A DNA stretch of 64,000 bases. Source: Streptomyces scabichelini (GTDB lineage: Bacteria > Actinomycetota > Actinomycetes > Streptomycetales > Streptomycetaceae). The notes beneath the pieces are model-generated. The model made no database searches. It was not told the DNA's origin and was given only the letters and a program-made list of their open reading frames with translations. Below are positions 39,513-49,019 of the stretch, piece by piece (the first letter of the stretch is position 1; the number at the start of each line of letters is the position of its first letter). The translations under genes were made by a program, and so were the position numbers. Where the stretch lies: NCBI RefSeq assembly GCF_011045015.1, contig NZ_JAAKZY010000026.1:1-64000 (forward strand), written 5' to 3'.

Positions 39513-39654
39513 GGTTCCTCCGTGGGACTGGCGAGAGGGGGAGTGGCCCTTGGCCCAGAGGTACGTCCCGGGACGGCAGCTTGTTCAACGGCCCAGGGAG
39601 CAAGCTGTGAACTGGAGCAACTCGCGGTAACCCTGTGGCGGTGCGAATGCCTTG

Positions 39655-39742
39655 ATCGACTTCACACTGACCGACTCGGTGACCGACTCGACTCGGTGAC
39701 TGACTCGGTGACCGACTTCAGTGACTGAGTTCAGTGACCGAC
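39655..39742. repeat. Imperfect tandem repeat of TGACCGACTCGG units
   Basis: A run of TGACCGACTCGG-like and GTGACTGA-like units of 8-12 bp fills the gap before the end of the L,D-transpeptidase gene and continues a few bases into it. It has no hairpin of note and no coding potential; it lies between two minus-strand operons. Confidence 0.8.
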
Positions 39743-40441
39743 TCAGTAACCGGCGATAGAGGTCGGCCCGCTCTCCGTCCCGATCGCGATGTGCGGGCCG
39801 CGTGCCGGATCCGCCCAGTTCAGGATCCGCCGCATCGCGTCCCGCGGCACGGACACACAGCCGGCCGTCGCCCCACGCCCGTTGACGTGCAGGAAGATCC
39901 CGGCGCCGCGCCCACGCACCGGCCGCTCGTAGTTGAAGCCGATGACCAGCGCGTACGCGTACTGCTTCCCGTACGAGATCAGGTGCTCGGACTCGGCCGC
40001 CCGGCAGTCGGCCGGGCGCGGCTCGGCCCAGCGGTTGTAGGAGCGCGAGTCGTTGTCCTGGCACCACCAGGAGTTCTGGCGCACCCGGCGGTACGTGGCG
40101 GTCGTCTCCTTCGGCGCGGGCTCGATGCCGAAGGCGTACGGCAGGTCGTACAGGCCGGTGGGTGTGGTGTTCGTGCCCTGCCTGCGGGAGCCGCCCTCGA
40201 CGAGCCCTTTCGCGCCGAAGCGGGCCGGCGCGGAGCCGGCCTTCACCCAGCGGCCGTCGCGCCGGTCCCACCAGGTGACCGTGCCGGTCGTCGAGGAGGT
40301 CCGGGCGGCCCGGGCGGTGATGAGCTGCGAGCCGCCGCCCGTGTCCGCCATCCGCTCCGGCAGCGGTGGCCGGGCATCGGGGGCCATGGCCGTCAGGGCG
40401 ACGAGGGACGCGGACGCGAGGACGGCGGCTCCGAGGCGCAT
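39743..40441 (-). CDS. Secreted L,D-transpeptidase-family (YkuD-type) protein
   Basis: Exported protein of 232 aa with a signal peptide (about 1-20, LGAAVLASASLVALTAMA). The catalytic pattern lies near the C-terminus: His185 in FLHVNGRGATAGCVSVP with the nucleophile Cys195, matching HxNG...(T/A)GC of YkuD domains that form 3-3 cross-links in peptidoglycan. The middle of the protein (GLYDLPYAFGIEPAP and RQNSWWCQDNDSRSYNRW) has two more Cys. It has the length and pattern of actinomycete murein L,D-transpeptidase-like proteins, without an Ig-like domain. Cross-linking activity is inferred. Confidence 0.85.
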   Translation of the reverse strand: MRLGAAVLASASLVALTAMAPDARPPLPERMADTGGGSQLITARAARTSSTTGTVTWWDRRDGRWVKAGSAPARFGAKGLVEGGSRRQGTNTTPTGLYDLPYAFGIEPAPKETTATYRRVRQNSWWCQDNDSRSYNRWAEPRPADCRAAESEHLISYGKQYAYALVIGFNYERPVRGRGAGIFLHVNGRGATAGCVSVPRDAMRRILNWADPARGPHIAIGTESGPTSIAGY

Positions 40442-40444
40442 GCC

Positions 40445-41032
40445 TCAGACGCTACGGGGCGGCAGGGGCAACGGCAGCCCGGGTAGCCCATCCAGGCTCG
40501 CCGCCACGTGCTCCTTCTTCTGGAAGTACGCGTTCAGCGACACGTCGTCCTCCCGCGCGAAGCGCTTGGCGTGCAGCTCGCGGTCTTCCTCGTACGCCAT
40601 GAAGGGCACCGCGTAGCCGCAGGTGTCGCGGATGAGCTCGGCCGTCACGACGATGATCGCGCGCAGGCCGTGTGGGGTCGGATCGATGTCCGGGAAGTGG
40701 GTGAGGAGTTCCTTGAAGCGCGGGTCGTCACGGAAGACCGGCTCCCCGTGGCCGTGTACGCGGACGATGTTCGGCGGGCCCTGAAAGGCGCACCACATGA
40801 GGGTGATCCGGCCGTTCTCCCGCAGGTGGGCGATGGTCTCGGCGTTGCTTCCGGCGAAGTCCAGGTAGGCGAGGGTGAGTTCGTCGAGGATCGCGAACGA
40901 GCCCTTGAGACCCTTGGGGGAGAGGTTGACCGTGCCGTCGCCTGACAGGGGCGCGGTCGCGGTGAAGAAGAGGGGCTGCGCCTCGATGAACGTACGCAGT
41001 CGGCCGTCTATGCGCTCGTAAGTCTTTCCCAT
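40445..41032 (-). CDS. Pyridoxamine 5'-phosphate oxidase-like FMN protein
   Basis: Cytoplasmic 195-aa protein of the split-barrel flavin family: FFTATAPLSGDGTVNLSPKG, then GRITLMWCAFQGPPNIVRVHGHGEPV is the FMN-binding region, followed by DTCGYAVPFMAYEEDR. This subgroup (PNPOx-like) reduces flavins or unknown substrates, and the true pyridoxine role should not be assumed. The ATG at 41032 is preceded by an AT-rich gap with an inverted repeat (41047-41083), a possible operator. Three nt separate it from the L,D-transpeptidase gene, so they could be co-transcribed. Confidence 0.85.
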   Translation of the reverse strand: MGKTYERIDGRLRTFIEAQPLFFTATAPLSGDGTVNLSPKGLKGSFAILDELTLAYLDFAGSNAETIAHLRENGRITLMWCAFQGPPNIVRVHGHGEPVFRDDPRFKELLTHFPDIDPTPHGLRAIIVVTAELIRDTCGYAVPFMAYEEDRELHAKRFAREDDVSLNAYFQKKEHVAASLDGLPGLPLPLPPRSV

Positions 41033-41046
41033 ACCTAACGATTATT

Positions 41047-41083
41047 GGTGCAATTCTTTTGACTGTCTAAGGAATTGTGCACC
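41047..41083. promoter_or_regulatory. Candidate operator before the PNPOx-like gene
   Basis: GGTGCAATTC (41047-41056) and GAATTGTGCACC (41072-41083) are inverted copies with a 2-nt difference, in an AT-rich stretch directly upstream of the minus-strand start at 41032. No regulator gene is adjacent. Confidence 0.35.
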
Positions 41084-41087
41084 CGGG

Positions 41088-41129
41088 CTCCGTGGCCGCC
41101 CCGGCCCAGCGCTCGGGGCGGCCACGGAG
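41088..41129. terminator. Perfect 16-bp hairpin after the duplicated-domain gene
   Basis: CTCCGTGGCCGCCCCG (41088-41103) and CGGGGCGGCCACGGAG (41114-41129) pair fully around a 10-nt loop, 33 nt past the stop of the minus-strand gene at 41162. No U-tract; typical of high-GC terminators. Confidence 0.85.
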
Positions 41130-41161
41130 GGCTTACTCGGTGTCGTTCTTGCTCGGTGTCG

Positions 41162-42049
41162 TTACTGGTTGAGCTCGCAGGCCGCGAGGGCTTCGAGGCC
41201 CTCGGGCTTCTCGGCTGCGCGGCCGATGGCGGTCTCGATGCGGTTGAGCGCGGCGACGCGCTTGTCCTCCAGCGGGCCGAGGATGGCGTTCTGGACGAAG
41301 TTGGGGCCGCCCTGGCCGACGGTGTCGACAAGGCGCTGGTTGGCCTCCGAGATCTGGGTGTCGAGCTGGGCGAGGTTGCTGTCCACCTCGGCCTGTGCGG
41401 AAGCGGGGATCTCGGCGGGGAGGCTCGACTCGACCTCGGGGCAGCTGATGGTGCCCGCGGCGCCGGCGTTGCCCGCGTCCTCGGCTCCACCGGCATCCTC
41501 CGCGTTTCCGGCGTCACCGGCCGCGTCTCCGGCTCCGGCGCCGCCCGCGTTCTCGCCCGCCGCGCCGGTCGCCGCCTCGGCCGGCTCCTCCTCGGCCGCC
41601 CCACCCGCATTGAGTTCGCACGCCGCGAGGGCTTCGAGGCCTTCGGGCTTCTCGGCTGCGCGGCCGATCGCGGTTTCTATGCGGTTCAGCGTGGCGATGC
41701 GCTTGTCTTCCAGCGGGCCGAGGATGGCGTTCTGGACGAAGTTGGATCCGCCCTGGCCGACGGTGTCGACCAGTCGCTGGTTGGCCTCATCGACCTGGGT
41801 GTCGAGGAGCGTGAGGTTGCGGTCGACCTCGGCCTGCGCGGAGGCGGGGATCTCGGGCAGGCTGCCCTCGACGGCCGGGCAGTTCACCGTGCCGGGAGAC
41901 GCCTTCGTGGCGGCCTGGTCGCTGTTGTTGTTCGACGTCTCTCCGGCCAAGGCCGATCCGGCGATCACAGCACCGGACAACACCACCGCGGCGGCGCCGC
42001 CAATCATCGTTACGCGGCGCTTGTTGTACTTCGGGAGAGCCCTGGACAT
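41162..42049 (-). CDS. Secreted or anchored protein with two tandem copies of one domain
   Basis: Protein of 295 aa that I cannot name. Signal or anchor at about 14-35. Two homologous modules of about 90 residues (57-147 and 203-294) each begin with Cys (CPAVEGSLPEIPAS, CPEVESSLPAEIPAS), share EVD.NL..LDTQ and ANQRLVDTVGQGG, and close with EKPEGLEALAACELN; each module thus has two Cys, fit for a disulfide. A flexible Ala/Gly/Asp-rich linker (about 150-198) joins them. The modules are mostly helical. The ATG at 42049 is preferred over an upstream extension that runs into repeats. Confidence 0.7.
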   Translation of the reverse strand: MSRALPKYNKRRVTMIGGAAAVVLSGAVIAGSALAGETSNNNSDQAATKASPGTVNCPAVEGSLPEIPASAQAEVDRNLTLLDTQVDEANQRLVDTVGQGGSNFVQNAILGPLEDKRIATLNRIETAIGRAAEKPEGLEALAACELNAGGAAEEEPAEAATGAAGENAGGAGAGDAAGDAGNAEDAGGAEDAGNAGAAGTISCPEVESSLPAEIPASAQAEVDSNLAQLDTQISEANQRLVDTVGQGGPNFVQNAILGPLEDKRVAALNRIETAIGRAAEKPEGLEALAACELNQ

Positions 42050-42352
42050 GCGGAAGCCTCGCTCTGGTCGGGGGTTGGGCCGCCCGTGGTCAGTCGGGCG
42101 GCGTGCTGTCTGTGCGATACAGCGGTACAAGCGGTGCAGAGGTACAGCGGTACAGCGGTTTACAAACGCGGCGCCTGCGTTCAGCGGGAGATACGGGAAA
42201 GCGGTTTCCCTCGTTCAAACGAAACCTGAGATTTGTTCGCCATGTTCTTCGGGGTGTTCTCCGGCGTGTTCCCCGGCGGGCCCGAGATTGACGAACCATG
42301 CAGGCTCCTGCATACTCATGCATGTCAGCGAATGCACTGTGAGGAGAAACCC
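42050..42352. other. Gap before argG: short repeats and operator region
   Basis: A CAGCGGTACA-type tandem repeat fills about 42117-42166 (five units of about 9-10 bp), followed by plain sequence and the argG promoter with its TGCA half-sites (42288-42336). No protein gene or RNA gene is seen here. Confidence 0.7.
42288..42336 (+). promoter_or_regulatory. argG promoter with multiple ArgR-type boxes
   Basis: TTGACG (42288-42293) and CATACT (42311-42316) are 17 bp apart. Half-sites ATGCA (42298-42302), TGCATA (42309-42314), CATGCATG (42317-42324) and ATGCA (42332-42336) overlap and follow the promoter, as in Streptomyces ARG boxes. A GAGGAG Shine-Dalgarno (42341-42346) precedes the GTG start. 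Confidence 0.7.
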
Positions 42353-43546
42353 GTGACCGAGCGCGTCGTACTCGCCTACTCGGGCGGCCTGGACACCTCC
42401 GTCGCCATCGGCTGGATCGCCGAGGAGACGGGCGCCGAGGTCATCGCCGTTGCCGTGGACGTCGGCCAGGGCGGCGAGGACCTGGACGTCATCCGCAAGC
42501 GCGCGCTCGCCTGCGGTGCCGTCGAGGCCGAGGTCGCGGACGCCAAGGACGAGTTCGCCGAGGGGTACTGCCTCCCGGCGATCAAGGCCAACGCCCTCTA
42601 CATGGACCGCTACCCGCTGGTCTCGGCGCTCTCCCGGCCGACGATCGTCAAGCACCTCGTCGCCGCCGCCCAGAAGCACGGCGCCAGCACGGTCGCCCAC
42701 GGCTGCACCGGCAAGGGCAACGACCAGGTCCGCTTCGAGGCCGGCATCGTCGCCCTCGCCCCCGACCTCAAGTGCATCGCCCCGGTCCGCGACTACGCGA
42801 TGACCCGGGACAAGGCGATCGCCTTCTGCGAGGAGAAGGGCCTGCCGATCGCCACCACCAAGAAGTCGCCGTACTCCATCGACCAGAACGTCTTCGGGCG
42901 CGCCGTCGAGACGGGCTTCCTGGAGGACATCTGGAACGCCCCGATCGAGGACGTCTACGAGTACACGCAGAACCCCGCGCTCCCGCGTGAGCCCGACGAG
43001 GTCGTCGTCACCTTCAAGGCGGGCGTCCCGGTCGCCATCGACGGCAAGCCCGTCACCGTCCTCCAGGCGATCCAGCAGCTGAACCAGCGCGCCGGCGCCC
43101 AGGGCATCGGCCGGATCGACATGGTCGAGGACCGGCTCGTGGGCATCAAGTCCCGTGAGGTGTACGAGGCTCCCGGCGCCATCGCGCTGATCACGGCCCA
43201 CCAGGAGCTGGAGAACGTCACCGTCGAGCGCGAACTGGCCCGCTACAAGCGGCAGGTCGAGCAGCGCTGGGGCGAGCTGGTCTACGACGGCCTGTGGTTC
43301 TCCCCGCTCAAGCGTGCCCTGGACGGCTTCATCAACGAGGCCAACCAGCACGTCTCCGGCGACATCCGGATGACCCTGCACGGCGGTCGCGCCGTCGTCA
43401 CCGGCCGGCGCTCCGAGTCGTCGCTGTACGACTTCAACCTCGCGACGTACGACACGGGCGACTCGTTCGACCAGTCTGCGGCGAAGGGCTTCATCGACAT
43501 TTACAGCCTGTCGTCGAAGATCGCGGCGAAGCGCGACCTGGCCTGA
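42353..43546 (+). CDS. argG: Argininosuccinate synthase
   Basis: ATP-dependent joining of citrulline and aspartate, 397 aa. The N-terminal P-loop-like [10 protein letters not shown] (8-17) binds ATP; the segment [15 protein letters not shown] and [15 protein letters not shown] are family signatures, and [13 protein letters not shown] lies in the C-terminal part. The GTG at 42353 follows GAGGAG. It is transcribed on its own from an ARG-box promoter and followed by argH after a dispersed repeat. Normal length. Confidence 0.97.
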   Translation: MTERVVLAYSGGLDTSVAIGWIAEETGAEVIAVAVDVGQGGEDLDVIRKRALACGAVEAEVADAKDEFAEGYCLPAIKANALYMDRYPLVSALSRPTIVKHLVAAAQKHGASTVAHGCTGKGNDQVRFEAGIVALAPDLKCIAPVRDYAMTRDKAIAFCEEKGLPIATTKKSPYSIDQNVFGRAVETGFLEDIWNAPIEDVYEYTQNPALPREPDEVVVTFKAGVPVAIDGKPVTVLQAIQQLNQRAGAQGIGRIDMVEDRLVGIKSREVYEAPGAIALITAHQELENVTVERELARYKRQVEQRWGELVYDGLWFSPLKRALDGFINEANQHVSGDIRMTLHGGRAVVTGRRSESSLYDFNLATYDTGDSFDQSAAKGFIDIYSLSSKIAAKRDLA

Positions 43547-43570
43547 GCGCTCCGCTGAAGGGCGGTGGGA

Positions 43571-43620
43571 AACTGCGGGCCGTCTGTGGCTGGTCGCGCA
43601 GTTCCCCGCGCCCCTATGCC
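43571..43620. repeat. Dispersed Streptomyces repeat between argG and argH
   Basis: CTGCGGGCCGTCTGTGGCTGG and the adjoining GTCGCGCAGTTCCCCGCGCC match the copies at 20113 and 58547. It splits what could otherwise be an argGH transcript. Confidence 0.85.
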
Positions 43621-43634
43621 CGACACTGGCCTGA

Positions 43635-45137
<1,503 letters not shown>

Positions 45138-45140
45138 GTG

Positions 45141-45245
45141 GAGCGCCCCGTAAGGGGCGCGGGGCTGTATCGATTTGCGGCTCCGCCGCGATGGGGGTCC
45201 CCCCGCTCGAGCGAAGCCGAGAGTGGGGGAGCGACAAGCCACGAG
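45141..45245. repeat. Dispersed Streptomyces repeat after argH
   Basis: GCGCCCCGTAAGGGGCGC (45143-45160) forms a hairpin that may end argH transcription. The block 45191-45231 (GGGGGTCCCCCCGCTCGAGC, then GAAGCCGAGAGTGGGGGAG) is a second known type of Streptomyces intergenic repeat fused to the first. Confidence 0.85.
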
Positions 45246-45357
45246 GCTCCCGCACCCGCCAAAGCACGGTACGAACCGAGCTCTTGGGCGGAGTCAAAGG
45301 TCATCGCGGGTTACGTTGGTCGGGAACCGTACCGGAGCCGACCGAACGGAGCCCGCG

Positions 45358-46329
45358 ATGCCCTTCGCCCGACTGGCCACAGCAACAACCCCCACCTGCC
45401 ACATCGGACTGGGCCTCGCCGCCGTCGGCCGCCCCGGCTACATCAACCTCGGCCGGGACCGCGACCTCGGAGAGAACCGCAGCGTCGAAACGCTGCGCAT
45501 CCGCACCCACGAACTCCTCGACGCCGCCTACGCCCAGGGCGTGCGCTACTTCGACGTGGCCCGCTCGTACGGCCGCTCCGAGGAGTTCCTCGCCGACTGG
45601 CTGCGTACCCGGCCCGGTGTCGACGACGTCGTCATCGGCAGCAAGTGGGGCTACACCTACACCGCGGACTGGCGCTCGGACGCCGAGGAACATGAGGTCA
45701 AGGACCACAGCGTCGCCACGTACGAGCGGCAGCGCGCCGAGACCGCCGAGCTGCTCGGCGACCGGCTCGACCTCTACCAGATCCACTCGGTGACCCCGGA
45801 CAGCCCGGCCCTCACCGACAAGGAACTCCACGCCAAGCTGGCGGAAGCCGCCGCCCAAGGGCTCACGATCGGCTTCTCCACCAGCGGACCGGCCCAGGCC
45901 GACGCCATCCGGGCCGCCCTCGCCGTGACTGTCGACGGCGAGCCCGTCTTCCGTACCGTCCAGGCCACCTACAACGCGCTGGAGACCTCCGCCGCGCCCG
46001 CGCTCGCCGAGGCGCACGACGCCGGGCTCACCGTGATCGTCAAAGAGGCCATGGCCAACGGCCGCCTCGCCGGTCCGCACGCCCCGGAGGCCGTACGCGC
46101 CATCGCCGAAGCGGCGGAACTCGGCTCCGACGCGGTCGCCCTCGCCCTCGTCCTGCGGCAGCCCTGGGCCGGTGTCGTCCTCTCCGGCGCGGCCACCGTC
46201 ACCCAGCTCGCGTCGAACCTGCACGCCGCGGTGGTGGACCTGGACGACGAACAAGCGGCCCGGCTGACCGCTCTCGCCGAGGAGCCGGGCGCGTACTGGG
46301 AGCGGCGCGGGCAGCTGCCCTGGCACTGA
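45358..46329 (+). CDS. Aldo/keto reductase
   Basis: NADPH-dependent oxidoreductase of 323 aa with the (beta/alpha)8 fold. Catalytic residues are visible: Asp and Tyr in VRYFDVARSYGRSEEF, Lys in VIGSKWGYTY and His in LYQIHSVTPD. Start at the ATG at 45358; no clear Shine-Dalgarno precedes it. It belongs to the family that includes many detoxification and metabolic reductases; no substrate can be assigned. Its stop lies 95 nt before the TetR gene, without apparent functional link. Confidence 0.88.
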   Translation: MPFARLATATTPTCHIGLGLAAVGRPGYINLGRDRDLGENRSVETLRIRTHELLDAAYAQGVRYFDVARSYGRSEEFLADWLRTRPGVDDVVIGSKWGYTYTADWRSDAEEHEVKDHSVATYERQRAETAELLGDRLDLYQIHSVTPDSPALTDKELHAKLAEAAAQGLTIGFSTSGPAQADAIRAALAVTVDGEPVFRTVQATYNALETSAAPALAEAHDAGLTVIVKEAMANGRLAGPHAPEAVRAIAEAAELGSDAVALALVLRQPWAGVVLSGAATVTQLASNLHAAVVDLDDEQAARLTALAEEPGAYWERRGQLPWH

Positions 46330-46385
46330 GTCTCACGGTTTCGCATCCGCGGCAGACCCGCTGGTGGTGAGCGTCGCACGCCTTG

Positions 46386-46426
46386 TATGAGACGCTCTTG
46401 TCTCATATGGCCTATGCTTGTCTCAT
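46386..46426. promoter_or_regulatory. Operator for the TetR regulator
   Basis: TATGAGAC (46386-46393) and GTCTCATA (46400-46407) are exact inverse copies with a 6-nt spacer; a third half-site GTCTCAT (46420-46426) runs into the start codon at 46425. A TetR protein bound here would block its own gene and the coupled MFS gene. Confidence 0.7.
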
Positions 46427-46976
46427 GGCTGTCGATCGTGAACACGTGCTGCGCAGTGCCGCGGCCCTGCTGACCCGGAAGTCCACCGCCACCATGGACG
46501 AGGTCGCCAGGGCGGCCGGGATCAGCCGGGCCACGCTGCACCGCCAGTTCGCCGGGCGCGACGCCCTCGTACGAGCCCTCGAAGAGCTCGGCATCCAGGA
46601 GTGCGAGGCGGCCCTGGATGCGGCGCGGCTCGACGCGGGCACCGCTCGGGAGGCCGTACGCCGCCTGGTGAAGGAGCTGGAGAGCGCCGCCGGGCTGCTC
46701 GCCTTCCTCTATGGCGAGAACCAGCTGTTCGAGGGTGAGGAGCGGAACGAGGGCTGGGCCCGGCTCGACGCCCGCATCGGCGCGCTGTTCCGGCGCGGTC
46801 AGGAGAGCGGCGAGTTCCGTATCGACCTCACGCCGGCCTGGCTCACGGAGGCCGTCTACGGGCTCATCGCCTCCGGGGCGTGGGCCGTGACCGAGGGCAG
46901 GGTCGCCGCCAAGGACTTCCACTACATGATCGTCGAGCTGTTGCTCGGCGGTGCGCTACGGAGAGAGGAATCATGA
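46425..46976 (+). CDS. TetR-family transcriptional regulator
   Basis: Repressor of 183 aa with a helix-turn-helix at about residues 22-48 (TMDEVARAAGISRATLHRQFAGRDALVRAL) and a helical ligand-binding C-domain. The ATG at 46425 starts within the third operator half-site, which implies a leaderless or very short leader. The stop overlaps the MFS start in an ATGA, so regulator and pump are co-translated; the regulator very probably represses the pump until an exported compound binds. Confidence 0.9.
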   Translation: MAVDREHVLRSAAALLTRKSTATMDEVARAAGISRATLHRQFAGRDALVRALEELGIQECEAALDAARLDAGTAREAVRRLVKELESAAGLLAFLYGENQLFEGEERNEGWARLDARIGALFRRGQESGEFRIDLTPAWLTEAVYGLIASGAWAVTEGRVAAKDFHYMIVELLLGGALRREES

Positions 46977-48502
46977 CCAGCACTGTGCGGCCGGCCGCCG
47001 TGGCGGAGGTGGAGAAGCGTCCGGGCCGTTGGCTCGCGCTCTCCGTCCTCGTCCTCGCCGTGCTGCTGGTGGCCGTCGACGCGACCGTACTCGGTCTCGC
47101 GACCCCCTATATCAGCGAGGACCTGAAGCCTTCCGGCACTCAGCTCCTGTGGATCGGTGACGTCTACTCCTTCGTCATCGCCGGACTGCTCGTCTCGATG
47201 GGCAGCCTCGGCGACCGCGTCGGCCGCAAGAAGCTGCTGCTCATCGGCTCGGTCGCGTTCGGTCTCATATCCGTGCTCAACGCCTACGCGAGCACACCGG
47301 AGTTGATGATTGTGGCGCGGGCGCTGCTCGGTGTCGCGGGCGCGACCCTGATGCCCGCCACCCTCGCGCTCATCCGCAACCTCTTCCACGACCCGCGCGA
47401 ACGCAGTCTCGCCATCGGTATCTGGGGCGCCACCGCCTCGGCCGGTACGGCTGTCGGTCCGGTCGTCGGCGGCTTCCTGCTCGAACACTTCTGGTGGGGC
47501 TCCGTCTTCCTGATCAACCTCCCCGTGATGGCGGTCCTCGTCCTCGTCGGCGTGAAGCTGCTGCCCGAGTCCCGCAACCCTGAGCCCGGCCCCTGGGACC
47601 TCACCAGTGTCCTGCTGTCCCTCGTCGGCATGGTCGGCATCGTGTACGGGGTGAAGGAGGCCGCCGCGCACGGAGCGAGTGGTGAGTCGGCCGCCGCGGG
47701 TCTGCTCGGCGCGGCCGCGCTCTTCTGGTTCGTACGCCGCCAACTCACGTTGCCCACCCCGCTGTTGGACATGCGGCTGTTCCGCAATCGCGGTTTCTCC
47801 GGGGCCGTGCTCGCCGATCTGCTGACCATCCTCGGTCTGTCCGGGCTGGTCTTCTTCCTGTCGCAGTATCTGCAACTCGTGCAGGGCAGAGGGCCGTTGG
47901 AGGCGGGGCTGGCCGAACTGCCCGCGGCGATCGGTGCGGTGGCGGCGGGGCTCGTAGCCGGTAAGGCCGCGCGCCGGTACTCGGTGCGTGGTGTCGTCGC
48001 GGGCGGGCTCGCCGCGATCGGCCTGGCACTGGCCGCGCTCACGCTGCTGAGCCAGTCCACCGGCTATCCGCTGCTCGGTGGCGCGCTGCTGGTCGTGGGC
48101 GTCGGAGCGGGCTTCTCCTTCACCGTGACCGCCGACGTGATCCTCTCCAGCGTCCCCAAGGAGCAGGCGGGCGCCGCGTCCGCGGTCTCCGAGACGGCGT
48201 ACGAACTCGGCGCCGCCCTCGGCATCGCGCTGCTCGGCTCCATCGTCACCGGCGTCTACGGCGGCTTCACCGCTCCCGCCGGCACGCCCCCGGACGTGGC
48301 CGCCGCGGCGCACGAGTCCCTTGGCGGCGCGGTGGAGTCGGCGGCGGCCCTGCCGAACGCCGACGGGCTGCTGAACGCCGCCCGCACGGCCTTCGTCGAC
48401 GGGCTCACGCTCGCGGCGGGCATTGGAGCGGTAGTGCTGCTGGCCGCGTCGGCAGCGTCATGGGTGCTCCTGAGAGGTCAGAAGCTGGGAAACGCGGCGT
48501 AG
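46973..48502 (+). CDS. MFS drug exporter, DHA2 (14-TM) type
   Basis: Inner-membrane proton-driven exporter of 509 aa with about 14 membrane segments. The motif-A loop SLGDRVGRKKLLLIG, motif C-type segment GTAVGPVVGGFLLEHFWWGSVFLINLP and the second-half sequence VFFLSQYLQLVQGRGPLEAGL are typical of SmvA/QacA-like multidrug pumps. The ATG overlaps the TetR stop. A second, related pump lies at 52231 (both have KP..TQLLWI.D.Y.F.IAG). Substrate unknown; regulation by the coupled TetR likely. Confidence 0.92.
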   Translation: MTSTVRPAAVAEVEKRPGRWLALSVLVLAVLLVAVDATVLGLATPYISEDLKPSGTQLLWIGDVYSFVIAGLLVSMGSLGDRVGRKKLLLIGSVAFGLISVLNAYASTPELMIVARALLGVAGATLMPATLALIRNLFHDPRERSLAIGIWGATASAGTAVGPVVGGFLLEHFWWGSVFLINLPVMAVLVLVGVKLLPESRNPEPGPWDLTSVLLSLVGMVGIVYGVKEAAAHGASGESAAAGLLGAAALFWFVRRQLTLPTPLLDMRLFRNRGFSGAVLADLLTILGLSGLVFFLSQYLQLVQGRGPLEAGLAELPAAIGAVAAGLVAGKAARRYSVRGVVAGGLAAIGLALAALTLLSQSTGYPLLGGALLVVGVGAGFSFTVTADVILSSVPKEQAGAASAVSETAYELGAALGIALLGSIVTGVYGGFTAPAGTPPDVAAAAHESLGGAVESAAALPNADGLLNAARTAFVDGLTLAAGIGAVVLLAASAASWVLLRGQKLGNAA

Positions 48503-48504
48503 GG

Positions 48505-48625
48505 GAGGCGTCCCTCAGGGGCGCCTCCCCAGGGGCGCGGGGCAGTGTCTATATGCGGCTCCGCCGCGCGGGCGCGACCAGCCACGACGCACCCGCACCC
48601 GACGAACGACCCCCCGGCTCAACCA
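48505..48625. repeat. Dispersed Streptomyces repeat after the first MFS gene
   Basis: GGGGCGCGGGGCAGTGTCTA, CGGCTCCGCCGCGCGGGCGC and GACCAGCCACGACGCACCCG form a rearranged copy of the family; GGAGGCG/CGCCTCC at its left end gives a hairpin. No gene lies in it. Confidence 0.75.
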
Positions 48626-48647
48626 AACCCGCAGGCAGCGCCCCGCT

Positions 48648-48679
48648 TTAAGCCCGCTTTCGCCCTCGCCTGATGGTCT
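48648..48679 (+). promoter_or_regulatory. Conserved 32-bp element upstream of the peptide gene, copy A
   Basis: TTAAGCC then TTTCGCCCTCGCCTGATGG and TCT: identical at 30 of 32 positions to 53838-53869, and placed before the related small gene each time. Its role (promoter, operator or RNA element) is not evident. Confidence 0.55.
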
Positions 48680-48726
48680 GGCCCTGTACCCGATGTCGTC
48701 CCACACGGCTGAAGGAGCCACCGACC

Positions 48727-48972
48727 ATGACACGTCGTATGCGTAAGACAGTTGTCGTCGCCGCCACCGTGCTGGCCGCCGCGGGCCTTGCCGGAGGCGG
48801 TGTCGCCATCGCCGCCGACGGTGACGAGCCGCCGCGCGACAAGGTCCAGTTCGTCGTCGAGGAAGGCTCGTCGGACAGCGGAGCCGGCGCCTACGACCGG
48901 GAGGACTGCCCCGAGAAGGACGGGACCGGCGGGACTCCGTCCGAGTCCACGGTCGATCCCGAAGCGCTGTGA
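48727..48972 (+). CDS. Small secreted peptide precursor
   Basis: Precursor of 81 aa. MTRRMRKTVVVAATVLAAAGLAGGGVAIAADG is a signal sequence (residues 1-31, cleavage likely after AIAA). The mature part (about 50 aa) is acidic and hydrophilic (DKVQFVVEEGSSDSGAGAYDREDC) with one Cys and a Gly/Thr/Ser tail ending STVDPEAL. GAAGGAG precedes the ATG at 48727. Function unknown. A shortened relative lies at 53961 with the same first and last residues and the same 32-bp upstream element. Confidence 0.75.
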   Translation: MTRRMRKTVVVAATVLAAAGLAGGGVAIAADGDEPPRDKVQFVVEEGSSDSGAGAYDREDCPEKDGTGGTPSESTVDPEAL

Positions 48973-49019
48973 CCGGCGTACTCCCGTGTGAGCGCGTCCG
49001 GGCACCGTAGTCACCGTAG

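Noticed and set aside
36965-42049. Tandem repeats considered as CRISPR-like
   Set aside because: The repeated units in the FMN and duplicated-domain genes are in-frame domain duplications without spacer structure.
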